A DNA stretch of 64,000 nucleotides from Soonwooa sp. (lineage in GTDB: Bacteria; Bacteroidota; Bacteroidia; Flavobacteriales; Weeksellaceae), in assembly GCF_030151385.1 (NCBI RefSeq), contig NZ_JASLDS010000049.1, forward strand, positions 62,001 to 126,000, written 5' to 3'. How positions within the stretch are numbered: position 1 is the first letter of the stretch; each line of letters starts with the position of its first letter. Positions 1-7,388 of the stretch are shown here, one piece after another. The position numbers and the translations under genes are program-made. The notes beneath the pieces are model-generated. The model ran no database searches. It was not told where the DNA came from and saw nothing but the letters and a program-made list of their open reading frames with translations.

Positions 1-192
1 CGCAGTTTGCATTGCCTTCAGAAAAGCTTGTGAATCATCTGATATGCCATCCCCCTTAGCTCCAAAATCTATTGGACTTATAGTATTAACTGTATTCTTT
101 TTTTGATAATGCAGATTTTCAATTGCATTATTTTCCTTAGCATTTATTATGATGTGGAAAAAGCTAAAAATTAAAATATAAAAGTATTTCAT
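1..192 (-). CDS. Pectate-lyase-superfamily protein, N-terminal fragment
   Basis: The gene runs off the left edge of the window; 64 codons are visible from an ATG at 190-192. Residues 1-16 form a hydrophobic signal-like stretch (MKYFYILIFSFFHIII). Around residues 47-58 the sequence reads DFGAKGDGISDD, the entry motif of the pectate lyase/GH28 right-handed beta-helix superfamily, where the protein begins its helix. The product is therefore probably exported and may act on or bind a polysaccharide. It is divergent from the WecA-like gene, with 86 bp between them, which fits the edge of a surface-polysaccharide locus. The catalytic part is outside the window, so lyase, hydrolase or non-enzymatic beta-helix cannot be told apart. 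Confidence 0.6.
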   Translation of the reverse strand, partial: MKYFYILIFSFFHIIINAKENNAIENLHYQKKNTVNTISPIDFGAKGDGISDDSQAFLKAMQTA

Positions 193-253
193 TGCGTTAA
201 TGCTTTTTAAGTTTGGTTAAAAATAATCATTTTATTTTGATTGAAAAAAAGAT

Positions 254-261
254 TATTTTTG
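254..261 (+). promoter_or_regulatory. -7 promoter element of the WecA-like gene
   Basis: TATTTTTG fits the Bacteroidota TAnnTTTG -7 consensus, 17 bp before the ATG at 279. Candidate TTG -33 triplets at 237-239 and 241-243 are closer than the usual 17-23 bp, so only the -7 box is convincing. Confidence 0.4.
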
Positions 262-278
262 CACAAAAATCAAAATAG

Positions 279-1238
279 ATGGATTATTTCGTAGTTTTTG
301 TAAGTCTTATTTTACTTGAATTGCTTTACTTTAAAATTGCTGATAAATATAATATTATAGATAAACCCAATGAAAGAAGCTCCCATACTCAGATCACATT
401 ACGAGGCGGTGGCATTATCTTTTATTTGGCAGCAGCGATTTATTTTGTGGTTTCAGGATTCGAATATCCATATTTTTTCCTAGGATTAACATTAATTACA
501 CTAGTTAGCTTTATTGATGATGTAATGATGTTGTCCAATAAAATTCGTTTACTTGTCCAATTAATCAGTATGTTGTTGATGTTTTACCAAGTAGGAATGT
601 TTTCTTTGGCTTGGTGGTTAATTCCAATCGCTTTAGTGGTTTCTGTGGGAACAATTAATGCGTACAACTTTATGGACGGAATAAATGGGATAACAGTTTC
701 TAATAGCTTGGCAGTTCTTATTTTATTAGCAATTGTCAATAACTCTTTAAATTTTGTTGATCAAAATCTTATTTATTACACAATTTTATCTTGCTTGGTT
801 TTTGGATTCTTTAATTTTAGAAATAAAGCAAAATGTTTCGCAGGTGACGTGGGTTCAGTGGCAATGGCATTTATTATTCTATTTCTTCTTGCTAATCTAA
901 TTGTGCAAACTGGAAATATTATTTACATATTATTTCTACTAATTTATGGATTAGATACAATCTTAACAATTATTAGAAGGTTATTAAGAAAGGAAAATAT
1001 TTTTGAAGCGCATCGTTCTCACCTTTATCAATTTTTCGCCAATGAAAATGAAACGAATCGATTAATGATTTCCGCAATTTATGGTATTTTGCAGTTATTG
1101 GTTGGTCTTTTAGTTATTTATTCGACAACTATGAGTGTCAGCTTTCAAGTGATTATTGCAACTACACTGATGTTTTCAGGCACATTACTCTATTTAGCAT
1201 TAAAGCAAAATTTAATTAAAAAACATAAAATTGCATAG
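279..1238 (+). CDS. WecA/MraY-family glycosyl-1-phosphate transferase
   Basis: This is a polytopic membrane enzyme of glycosyltransferase family 4 type. Such enzymes move a HexNAc-1-phosphate from a UDP-sugar onto undecaprenyl phosphate, the first lipid-linked step of O-antigen, capsule or exopolysaccharide synthesis. Visible family features are the aspartate pair D80-D81 in a cytoplasmic loop, the NAYNFMDGINGI loop at 127-138 and FAGDVGS at 187-193, with about ten hydrophobic segments. At 319 residues it is normal to slightly short. The ATG at 279 follows a good -7 box. The next genes make a CDP-activated group and dTDP-rhamnose, supporting a surface-glycan role over peptidoglycan MraY, which would lie in the dcw cluster. 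The sugar specificity cannot be read from the sequence. Confidence 0.82.
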   Translation: MDYFVVFVSLILLELLYFKIADKYNIIDKPNERSSHTQITLRGGGIIFYLAAAIYFVVSGFEYPYFFLGLTLITLVSFIDDVMMLSNKIRLLVQLISMLLMFYQVGMFSLAWWLIPIALVVSVGTINAYNFMDGINGITVSNSLAVLILLAIVNNSLNFVDQNLIYYTILSCLVFGFFNFRNKAKCFAGDVGSVAMAFIILFLLANLIVQTGNIIYILFLLIYGLDTILTIIRRLLRKENIFEAHRSHLYQFFANENETNRLMISAIYGILQLLVGLLVIYSTTMSVSFQVIIATTLMFSGTLLYLALKQNLIKKHKIA

Positions 1239-1282
1239 TTTCTAGATTTATTTTAATAATTACGGAATTAAAAATAATTTAA

Positions 1283-1290
1283 TATTTTTG
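1283..1290 (+). promoter_or_regulatory. -7 promoter element before the cytidylyltransferase
   Basis: TATTTTTG matches TAnnTTTG exactly and includes the TTG at 1288 that would otherwise be taken as the start codon of the next gene. No clear -33 TTG is seen. Its position favours the ATG at 1306 as the real start. Confidence 0.4.
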
Positions 1291-1305
1291 TTGAAAATCA
1301 TTGAA

Positions 1306-1749
1306 ATGAAAACACAAAAAATAGGGATTACATTCTCGGCTTTCGATTTGTTGCATGCAGGGCATATAAAAATGTTGGAAGAAGCAAAAACAGTATGTGA
1401 CCATTTAATTGTTGCTTTACAACTAGATCCAACTTTGGATCGCCCACATAAAAATAAACCAACCCAATCAATTGTCGAACGTTATATTCAACTAAAGGCA
1501 TGCCGTTCAGTAGATGAGATTATCCCTTATAATACAGAGGAAGATTTAATGGATATTTTAAAATCTTTTGTTATTGATGTTCGCATCATTGGAGATGACT
1601 ATCGTAATGTAGATTTTACTGGCAAGCAATATTGTGAAGAAAAAGGTATTGAGATTTACTACAATAAAAGAGATCATAATTTTTCTACTTCCGGTTTAAA
1701 AAGAGCTGTTTTTGAACAAGAATTAAAAAAACTTGAATCTTCGAAATAA
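1306..1749 (+). CDS. Glycerol-3-phosphate cytidylyltransferase-like nucleotidyltransferase
   Basis: A small (147 residue) cytidylyltransferase-like protein of the TagD/RibL class. These enzymes join CTP to a phosphorylated polyol or similar substrate and release pyrophosphate. The nucleotide-binding HxGH motif is HAGH at residues 17-20, and STSGLKRAV near the C terminus corresponds to the ISTTxIR-type motif that closes over the nucleotide. I start at ATG 1306, not TTG 1288, because that TTG is part of a -7 promoter box and the extra six residues precede the normal family start. The stop and the next ATG overlap as TAATG, so translation with rfbC is probably coupled. The product could feed a glycerol-phosphate decoration of a surface polymer; the exact substrate is inference. 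Confidence 0.78.
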   Translation: MKTQKIGITFSAFDLLHAGHIKMLEEAKTVCDHLIVALQLDPTLDRPHKNKPTQSIVERYIQLKACRSVDEIIPYNTEEDLMDILKSFVIDVRIIGDDYRNVDFTGKQYCEEKGIEIYYNKRDHNFSTSGLKRAVFEQELKKLESSK

Positions 1750-2297
1750 TGAAAATTAAAGAGACTCCACTTAAAGACTGTTATATTATAGAACCTACAA
1801 TTTTTGAGGACGATAGAGGTTATTTTTTTGAAAAATTTAATGAAAATAAATTTAAGGAACTAACAGGCATGAATGGACATTTTGTTCAAGATAATATTTC
1901 TAAATCATCCTATGGAGTGCTTCGTGGTCTTCATTTACAAAAGGGAGAACATGCGCAAGCTAAACTTGTTTCTTGTCTTGAAGGAAAAGTTTATGATGTT
2001 GCAGTTGACTTAAGAAAGGATTCTCCAACTTATGGCAAATGGTTCGGAATTGAATTAACAGCCGAAAATAAGTTGCAGTTATATGTTCCAAGAGGATTTG
2101 GTCATGGTTTTTCTGTACTTAGTGAGACCGCAATTTTTTCTTACAAGTGCGATAATTTTTATCAAAAAGATGCGGAAGGTGCAGTAGCATGGGATGATCC
2201 AGATCTCGGAATTGATTGGCAGCTACCAATTGAAGATGTTATTCTATCAGAAAAAGATAAATTGTCTCCTAGTTTTAAAGACGAACAATTTTTATAA
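1749..2297 (+). CDS. rfbC: dTDP-4-dehydrorhamnose 3,5-epimerase
   Basis: RmlC/RfbC converts dTDP-4-keto-6-deoxyglucose to dTDP-4-keto-L-rhamnose, the third step of dTDP-L-rhamnose synthesis, in the cytoplasm. The 182-residue length is normal for the single cupin-fold family. The RGLHLQ motif (59-64) carries the catalytic base H62, VPRGFGHGF (113-121) is the conserved strand and loop, and YKCDNFY (132-138) holds the conserved tyrosine. The ATG shares one base with the preceding stop codon. The other rml genes (A, B, D) are not in view and probably lie outside the window. A factor-independent terminator follows immediately, making this the last gene of the polysaccharide unit. Confidence 0.93.
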   Translation: MKIKETPLKDCYIIEPTIFEDDRGYFFEKFNENKFKELTGMNGHFVQDNISKSSYGVLRGLHLQKGEHAQAKLVSCLEGKVYDVAVDLRKDSPTYGKWFGIELTAENKLQLYVPRGFGHGFSVLSETAIFSYKCDNFYQKDAEGAVAWDDPDLGIDWQLPIEDVILSEKDKLSPSFKDEQFL

Positions 2298-2302
2298 ATA
2301 TT

Positions 2303-2329
2303 AAAGAACCAAATTTTGGTTCTTTTTTT
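2303..2329 (+). terminator. Terminator after rfbC
   Basis: The arms AAAGAACC (2303-2310) and GGTTCTTT (2318-2325) pair over an AAATTTT loop and run into a T tract. Confidence 0.8.
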
Positions 2330-2342
2330 ATTCCTAAATTTG
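2316..2342 (+). promoter_or_regulatory. Promoter of rimO
   Basis: TTG at 2316-2318 and TAAATTTG at 2335-2342 are separated by 16 bp, and the ATG follows at 2362. The -33 part lies inside the rfbC terminator, so the two units are packed tightly. Confidence 0.5.
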
Positions 2343-2361
2343 CAAACTCAAATTCTTAATA

Positions 2362-3663
2362 ATGCGTACAAAATCAACAGGTAAAAAGAAAATAAATATC
2401 GTAACATTGGGTTGCTCCAAGAATGTATATGATTCCGAAGTACTAATGGGACAATTGCAAGCCAACGGCAAAGAAGTTGTTCATGAGGACAAAGGCGATA
2501 TTGTGGTAATCAATACTTGCGGATTTATTGACAATGCCAAAGAAGAGTCTATCAATACGATTTTGGATTATGTAGAAGCTAAAAGTAGAGGCGAAGTCGA
2601 AAAGGTTTTTGTGACAGGATGTTTGTCAGAACGTTACAAGCCAGATTTGATTCGCGAAATTCCAGATGTTGACCAATATTTTGGAACACGTGATTTGCCG
2701 ATTTTATTGAAGCATCTGGGTGCCGATTATAAGCACGAATTGGTTGGCGAAAGATTAACGACGACGCCTAAGCATTACGCTTACCTCAAAATTTCTGAAG
2801 GTTGCGACAGACCTTGTTCGTTTTGTGCAATTCCTTTGATGCGTGGTGGGCACGTTTCAACTCCAATTGAAAAATTGGTTGAAGAAGCTTCTAAATTAGC
2901 TAAGAAAGGAACTAAAGAATTAATTCTTATTGCTCAAGATTTGACTTATTATGGTCTTGATATTTATAAGAAACGTGCACTTGGCGAATTGTTGAAAGAG
3001 TTAATTAAAGTTGAGGGTATCGAGTGGATTAGATTGCATTATGCATTTCCATCTGGTTTTCCAGAAGATGTTTTGGACATTATTCGTGAAGAGCCAAAAA
3101 TCTGTAATTACATAGATATACCATTGCAACATATTAATTCAGACTTGTTGAAGTCTATGAAGCGTGGTACAACACACGAAAAGACTGATGCGCTTTTAGC
3201 AAAGTTCCGTGAGAAAGTGCCTGATATGGCAATTCGCACCACTTTAATTGTTGGTTACCCTGGTGAGACCGAAGAGCGTTTCCAAGAATTAAAAGATTGG
3301 GTTAGAGAGCAACGCTTTGACCGTTTGGGATGTTTTACTTATTCTCACGAAGAAAATACGACAGCGCATGTTTTAGAAGATGATATTCCACAGGAAGTTA
3401 AGGAAGCACGTGTAGAAGAAATTATGGAGTTGCAATCGCAAATCTCATGGGAGAAAAACCAAGAACGTATTGGTAAAGTCTATCGTTGTATTTTTGACCG
3501 TAAAGAAGGCAATTACTTTGTTGGTCGTACAGAATTCGATTCTCCAGATGTTGACAATACTGTGTTGGTCGAGGCTACCGATACTTATATTTCTATCGGC
3601 GAGTTTGCGGATGTGAAGATTACATCGGCAGAAGAGTTCGATTTGTATGGTGAATTAGTATAA
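2362..3663 (+). CDS. rimO: Ribosomal protein uS12 methylthiotransferase RimO
   Basis: RimO is a radical-SAM enzyme that adds a methylthio group to the conserved aspartate of ribosomal protein uS12 in the decoding centre. The N-terminal UPF0004 domain (about 10-125) carries the three cysteines of the auxiliary [4Fe-4S] cluster, C18, C53 and C87. The radical-SAM motif CxxxCxxC is C148, C152 and C155, and the C-terminal TRAM domain occupies roughly the last 65 residues. The 433-residue length is normal. CSKN at 18-21 separates it from the related tRNA enzyme MiaB only weakly, but the overall sequence (VTLGCSKN, LIAQDLTYYG) is RimO-like. It stands alone between two terminators with its own promoter. 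Confidence 0.93.
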   Translation: MRTKSTGKKKINIVTLGCSKNVYDSEVLMGQLQANGKEVVHEDKGDIVVINTCGFIDNAKEESINTILDYVEAKSRGEVEKVFVTGCLSERYKPDLIREIPDVDQYFGTRDLPILLKHLGADYKHELVGERLTTTPKHYAYLKISEGCDRPCSFCAIPLMRGGHVSTPIEKLVEEASKLAKKGTKELILIAQDLTYYGLDIYKKRALGELLKELIKVEGIEWIRLHYAFPSGFPEDVLDIIREEPKICNYIDIPLQHINSDLLKSMKRGTTHEKTDALLAKFREKVPDMAIRTTLIVGYPGETEERFQELKDWVREQRFDRLGCFTYSHEENTTAHVLEDDIPQEVKEARVEEIMELQSQISWEKNQERIGKVYRCIFDRKEGNYFVGRTEFDSPDVDNTVLVEATDTYISIGEFADVKITSAEEFDLYGELV

Positions 3664-3683
3664 TTTCAAACCAAATAAAGACA

Positions 3684-3712
3684 AAACCTTGAGATTTTCT
3701 CAAGGTTTTTTT
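3684..3712 (+). terminator. Terminator after rimO
   Basis: AAACCTTGAGA (3684-3694) pairs with TCTCAAGGTTT (3698-3708), followed by further Ts. Confidence 0.85.
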
Positions 3713-4138
3713 ATGTCAAAATTTCGGGTTTTCTTAAAATTTCAATGATTTTGATTTAAATCGCTGTAAATCAATATGTTGTTTGTTTTTAAGATTTGTA
3801 AATTTTAATATTTTACAATATTTGTTTTTAATTGAACTTATTTTTGTGAATGTGATAAAAAATTCATCTGTTTTTGTTTTTAAATTTTTTATAAAAGAAT
3901 CTTGTTTTTAGAAGATATGTAAAAAAATGAATTTAAGTCAAAATATCAAAAACGATTGTTTGTCAGTATTTTAAGCCATTTTTAAGCTTTTCGTAACATG
4001 TGTTTTTCTAATAAAAATTAACAAAATAAGTATAAAATTAACATTCTTTAACATTCTTTGGAGTTTGCTGTAAATAAAAGACTTAGAACGATTGTTAATT
4101 TAATTTTAAGATAATTTTAACATTTTGAAGCGTCGAAT
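3713..4138. other. AT-rich intergenic stretch
   Basis: No open frame with coding character is seen here. It holds a stray TAnnTTTG box (TATTTTTG, 3839-3846) far from any gene and a perfect 10-bp tandem repeat, AACATTCTTT, at 4040-4049 and 4050-4059. A long leader or small RNA is possible but nothing structured supports it. Confidence 0.4.
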
Positions 4139-4170
4139 TTGTAGGCTGAAGTCATTTCGAAATAACTTTG
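4139..4170 (+). promoter_or_regulatory. Promoter of the RlpA-like gene
   Basis: TTG (4139-4141), a 21-bp spacer and TAACTTTG (4163-4170) match the Bacteroidota consensus in both boxes. The start codon is 28 bp further on. Confidence 0.6.
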
Positions 4171-4198
4171 CGGAGTCAAAACAATTAAACAATTCAAC

Positions 4199-4573
4199 AT
4201 GATCAAAAGAGTTATTCTTACAATCATAATGATGATTTCAACACTTGGTATTTTCTCTTTTACATACAAAGGAGATGCCACAGATGCTAAAACAAGTTTT
4301 GCATCGTACTACCACGATAAGTTTGAAGGTAGAAAAACAGCTAGCGGTGAAATCTTCGATAACGATGAGTATACAGCAGCTAACAGAACAATCCCTTTCG
4401 GGACAAAGGTAAAGATTACGAATCTTCGTAATGGTAAAAGTGTAGTAGTGAGAATTAATGATAGAGGGCCTTTTACAAAAGGGAGAGCTTTTGATATGTC
4501 AAAAGCAGCCTTTGCACAGATTGGAAGCCTTGCAGCAGGACATCTTCCAATCGAATATGAAATTGTCGATTAA
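4199..4573 (+). CDS. RlpA-like double-psi beta-barrel protein with substituted catalytic His
   Basis: A 124-residue exported protein: hydrophobic signal at about 4-21, then a single RlpA-type DPBB domain (about 33-123) and no SPOR domain. RlpA enzymes cleave naked glycan strands of peptidoglycan at the division site. The family core is clear (TASGE 47-51, IPFGTKVKITNL 65-76, VVRINDRGPF 83-92). As I recall the Pseudomonas enzyme, its key residues are E120, D123, H131 and D157. With the same spacing this protein has E51, D54 and D88, but N62 at the histidine position (TAAN instead of TAAH). It may therefore lack lytic activity and act as a binding or structural protein. It is a single-gene unit with its own promoter and terminator. 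Confidence 0.8.
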   Translation: MIKRVILTIIMMISTLGIFSFTYKGDATDAKTSFASYYHDKFEGRKTASGEIFDNDEYTAANRTIPFGTKVKITNLRNGKSVVVRINDRGPFTKGRAFDMSKAAFAQIGSLAAGHLPIEYEIVD

Positions 4574-4597
4574 GATTAAAAATTTTAGTTAGTAAGA

Positions 4598-4637
4598 AAA
4601 AGCATCTATAACAATTGCGTTATGGATGCTTTTTTTA
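4598..4637 (+). terminator. Terminator after the RlpA-like gene
   Basis: AGCATCTATAAC pairs with GTTATGGATGCT with one G-U wobble, flanked by an A tract and followed by seven Ts. Confidence 0.75.
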
Positions 4638-4643
4638 TTTTTG
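4636..4643 (+). promoter_or_regulatory. -7 element before the 70-residue gene
   Basis: TATTTTTG overlaps the end of the terminator T tract and lies 14 bp before the ATG at 4658. No -33 box was identified, and a T-rich region can give this match by chance. Confidence 0.3.
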
Positions 4644-4657
4644 CTAAAAATTATTAA

Positions 4658-4870
4658 ATGTTTAGTATCGAAGACGAATTTCAGGCCTTCAAGCAAGAAT
4701 TAGAAAAATTGGGCATTCAGGTTATCAAAATCCAAAAAGTTGGTAACGGAAGCATGTCGTTCCACGAGCTTACCTACAAATCGCCTCGTTACGAGGAAGA
4801 AAAGAAAGTTTTTGTAGAAAGACACAAACTAGATGATTTGTTGGGCGATTTCAAAAAAGCTTACTCCTAA
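4658..4870 (+). CDS. Small conserved-looking protein, function unknown
   Basis: I do not recognise this 70-residue protein. It is charged and soluble, with no signal or membrane segment, a probable N-terminal helix (about 4-18, DEFQAFKQELEKLG) and a lysine-rich C-terminal helix (about 46-69). Codon use resembles that of its neighbours, and the short leader with a TAnnTTTG box supports expression. It ends directly against the convergent methyltransferase gene, with no bases between the two stop codons. It could be a small regulatory or protein-binding polypeptide, but no function can be assigned. Confidence 0.6.
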   Translation: MFSIEDEFQAFKQELEKLGIQVIKIQKVGNGSMSFHELTYKSPRYEEEKKVFVERHKLDDLLGDFKKAYS

Positions 4871-5668
4871 CTAAGATTTCTTTCCGTAAAGTAAAAGTCT
4901 TTTGAAAGCATAGATTGCGGGCAATTTTGGAAAACTGTCGGCAATTCGATTTTTATATTCTTTGATAAAATCCTCGTGATGCACTTCATCCATATTTTCT
5001 AAATACGGAATTAAAGCAGAACCAGAAATAAAATCGAAAAGCTGATCGTGACTTTCCGCGATAATCGGGTAAATTCTGAGCGATAAATTCAAATTGGACA
5101 ATCCGTTCTCAAAAAAGATTTGCGCGTAATCATCAATGCTTAAAACCTCCGATTTGCGATTCCAATTATTAAGTTGCGTTTTATAAGGCTCTTCTTCTGC
5201 CAAATCGAAAAGTATTTGGTTAAGTTTATTTTCGGGTTGATAAGGCATTTGTACAGCCAATTGTCCGCCTTTATTTAATTTAGAAATAATTTTCGGAAAC
5301 AATTCTTGATGGTGATCTGACCATTGCAAGGCTGCATTACTAAAGATTAAATCCCACGTTTTATCATCTTCCAAAATCGCTTCGGTTGAGGATATTTTAA
5401 AATCTAAATTTTCTTTTTTGAAGACTTTTGATTGTTCCAGCATTTCGGGTGACGAGTCAATTCCTAAGAATTTGGAATTAGGGAATTTATCAGCAAGAAT
5501 CGAAGTTTGCTCACCTGTTCCGCAACCCAAATCAATGGCACTCATGTTATTTTTATCTTCAATTAAGTCCATCAAGTCAAAAAAAGGTTTGTATCTAATA
5601 TTTTTGAATTGATTATAAACGTCAGGATTCCAAGGCATATCTTTATTTTTTTGTTGATTATTTGCCAT
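4871..5668 (-). CDS. Tam-like class I SAM methyltransferase
   Basis: A 265-residue class I methyltransferase. Motif I is AIDLGCGTGEQT (about 44-55), acidic residues of motif II follow at LGIDSSPEML, and the post-motif FSNAALQWSDHH resembles that of trans-aconitate 2-methyltransferase (Tam), as does the N-terminal WNPDVYNQFKNIRYKPFFDL. Tam methylates trans-aconitate, a toxic by-product that inhibits aconitase. The Tam name is likely but not certain because related small-molecule methyltransferases share these features. It is a single minus-strand gene, convergent with the 70-residue gene and divergent from cinA. Confidence 0.72.
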   Translation of the reverse strand: MANNQQKNKDMPWNPDVYNQFKNIRYKPFFDLMDLIEDKNNMSAIDLGCGTGEQTSILADKFPNSKFLGIDSSPEMLEQSKVFKKENLDFKISSTEAILEDDKTWDLIFSNAALQWSDHHQELFPKIISKLNKGGQLAVQMPYQPENKLNQILFDLAEEEPYKTQLNNWNRKSEVLSIDDYAQIFFENGLSNLNLSLRIYPIIAESHDQLFDFISGSALIPYLENMDEVHHEDFIKEYKNRIADSFPKLPAIYAFKRLLLYGKKS

Positions 5669-5798
5669 TTCGATATTAAGCCAAAGTTTCTATAGGATTT
5701 TAAGCTACGAAATAACAATCTTAAATTTGTTTTAAAACTTCATTAAATTTAAAAAGAATTGCTGACTTTTACCGACATTTGTTCTGTAAATTTCAAGT

Positions 5799-7052
5799 AT
5801 GAAAAACGCCATTCTCATCACCATCGGTGATGAAATCCTTTCTGGAAACACTGTTGATACCAACTCTAACTTTATCGCAACAGAACTAAAATCAATCGGA
5901 ATATCTGTAAAACAAATTTTCACGATTTCTGATGAAATAGAAGTTATAAAATCTACACTTAAAGATGCTTTCGATTTAGGCGACTTGGTGATAACAACAG
6001 GCGGTTTGGGGCCAACCAGAGATGATAAAACCAAGAAAGCTTTTTTGGAATTTTTTGATGATAGATTAATTTCAGATGAAAAAACATTTAAGCATTTGTC
6101 AGATTATTTGATTTCCAGAAATCGCCAAGATTTGTTGGAATTGAATAAAAGTCAAGCCGATGTCTTATCGAAAGCTGTCGTTTTTCAAAATGATTTCGGG
6201 ACAGCGCCTTGTCAGATGATTGTACAAAATGGCAAAATGGTTTTCTCGTTGCCTGGCGTTCCTTATGAAGTAAAACCTTTGATTAAGGATAAAATAATTC
6301 CTTATTTAAAAGAGAAATTCGAGCTCGATTCTATTTTTACGAGAATTGTTTCGGTGGTCAACGTTCCCGAAAGTATTTTGGCAGAACGCATCGCAGATTG
6401 GGAAGATAATTTACCATCGCACATTACGTTGTCTTATTTGCCAATTGGAAACCGTGTAAAACTGAGAATAACCGCTTCTGGAAAAGATTCTTTGCAATTA
6501 GAAAATGATATCGAAACGCAAATTCAATCTTTATTAAAAATTATTAGCGAAAATGTAATCGCAACTTATGAAGATAAAATCGAAAAGATTTTAGGCGAAA
6601 TTTTAACCGAAAGAAATCTTACAATTTCTTCTACGGAAAGTTGTACTGGCGGCGAAATTTCAAAATTGATTACTTCGGTTTCTGGAAGTTCCAAATATTT
6701 TTTAGGTGGAATTGTAACCTACGCCACTCAAAAGAAAATTGATATTTTAAAAGTTTCGGAAGAAACTGTTGCAGAACATACTGTTGTAAGCGAAGAAGTC
6801 GCGTTGGAAATGGCGCGAGGTGGACAAAAACTCTTTGGGACGGATATTTGTCTTTCTACGACTGGTGTTGCAGGACCAAGCAAAGGAGAAGATGGTAAAG
6901 ATGTCGGAACGGTTTTCTATTCAATTCGAATTCATGATGTTGAAAAAGTTTCACATTTATATTTACCTTATATGGAACGAACAGATTTCATGAATTTCGT
7001 CGCACAACGTATTTTGCAAGATTTGGTGGCGATGTTGGTACAGAATCATTGA
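5799..7052 (+). CDS. cinA: CinA family nicotinamide-nucleotide amidohydrolase-like protein
   Basis: A full-length two-domain CinA (417 residues). The N-terminal MoCF-like domain (about 1-170) starts with AILITIGDEILSGNTVDTN and contains TTGGLGPTRDD, the signature of the ADP-ribose/molybdopterin-binding fold. The C-terminal domain (about 255-415) has STESCTGG, GGIVTYA and STTGVAGPS, the NMN deamidase (PncC) motifs. In other bacteria the C-terminal domain converts nicotinamide mononucleotide to nicotinate mononucleotide for NAD recycling, and the N-terminal domain hydrolyses ADP-ribose. Despite the old competence name, no DNA-uptake genes are nearby. The gene starts at an ATG about 130 bp from the divergent methyltransferase. 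Confidence 0.9.
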   Translation: MKNAILITIGDEILSGNTVDTNSNFIATELKSIGISVKQIFTISDEIEVIKSTLKDAFDLGDLVITTGGLGPTRDDKTKKAFLEFFDDRLISDEKTFKHLSDYLISRNRQDLLELNKSQADVLSKAVVFQNDFGTAPCQMIVQNGKMVFSLPGVPYEVKPLIKDKIIPYLKEKFELDSIFTRIVSVVNVPESILAERIADWEDNLPSHITLSYLPIGNRVKLRITASGKDSLQLENDIETQIQSLLKIISENVIATYEDKIEKILGEILTERNLTISSTESCTGGEISKLITSVSGSSKYFLGGIVTYATQKKIDILKVSEETVAEHTVVSEEVALEMARGGQKLFGTDICLSTTGVAGPSKGEDGKDVGTVFYSIRIHDVEKVSHLYLPYMERTDFMNFVAQRILQDLVAMLVQNH

Positions 7053-7074
7053 TAATTCTCATTATAAGAAATTA

Positions 7075-7103
7075 TTGCATCAATATTTTCTTTTGTAGCT
7101 TTG
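7075..7103 (+). promoter_or_regulatory. Promoter of the YHS lipoprotein-SCO operon
   Basis: TTG (7075-7077), 18 bp, then TAGCTTTG (7096-7103): both boxes and the spacing match the Bacteroidota consensus, 20 bp before the ATG at 7124. Confidence 0.65.
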
Positions 7104-7123
7104 ATAGGTTTTTAAATTCAATC

Positions 7124-7387
7124 ATGAAAAATTTAGTTTTAGCTGGTATTGCCATTATTGCATTGGCTTCTTGCGAAAAGAAAAATCTTGAAGTAAAGCA
7201 TGTTTCCGACATGGAATCGCAGCCAAAAATAACGGCAAAAGTTGTTAATGAAGAAGATCCTGTTTGCCACATGAAAACCGCGGGACACGTTAGTGATACC
7301 GTTACATACAAAGCGCAGGTTTATGGATTTTGCAGTTCCATTTGTAAAGATGAATTCAAGAAAAATCCTGATTCTTACATAAAATAA
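7124..7387 (+). CDS. YHS-domain lipoprotein
   Basis: An 87-residue lipoprotein. A signal peptide ends in the lipobox ALASC with the lipidated cysteine at 17. The mature part contains a YHS domain (about 46-86: DPVCHM, then YGFCSSICKDEFKKNPDSY), a small cysteine-containing fold found in copper ATPases, CopZ-type chaperones and heavy-metal reductases. I start at ATG 7124, not the longer frame from 7049, because the longer version overlaps cinA and the promoter, and the signal peptide begins here. One base separates its stop from the SCO ATG, so the two are an operon. A role in metal, probably copper, handling at the envelope is inferred from the domain and the SCO partner. Confidence 0.8.
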   Translation: MKNLVLAGIAIIALASCEKKNLEVKHVSDMESQPKITAKVVNEEDPVCHMKTAGHVSDTVTYKAQVYGFCSSICKDEFKKNPDSYIK

Positions 7388-7388
7388 A

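Noticed and set aside
5799..7052. Competence locus
   Set aside because: CinA is now best understood as a nucleotide-repair/NAD-recycling enzyme; no recA or com genes are present.
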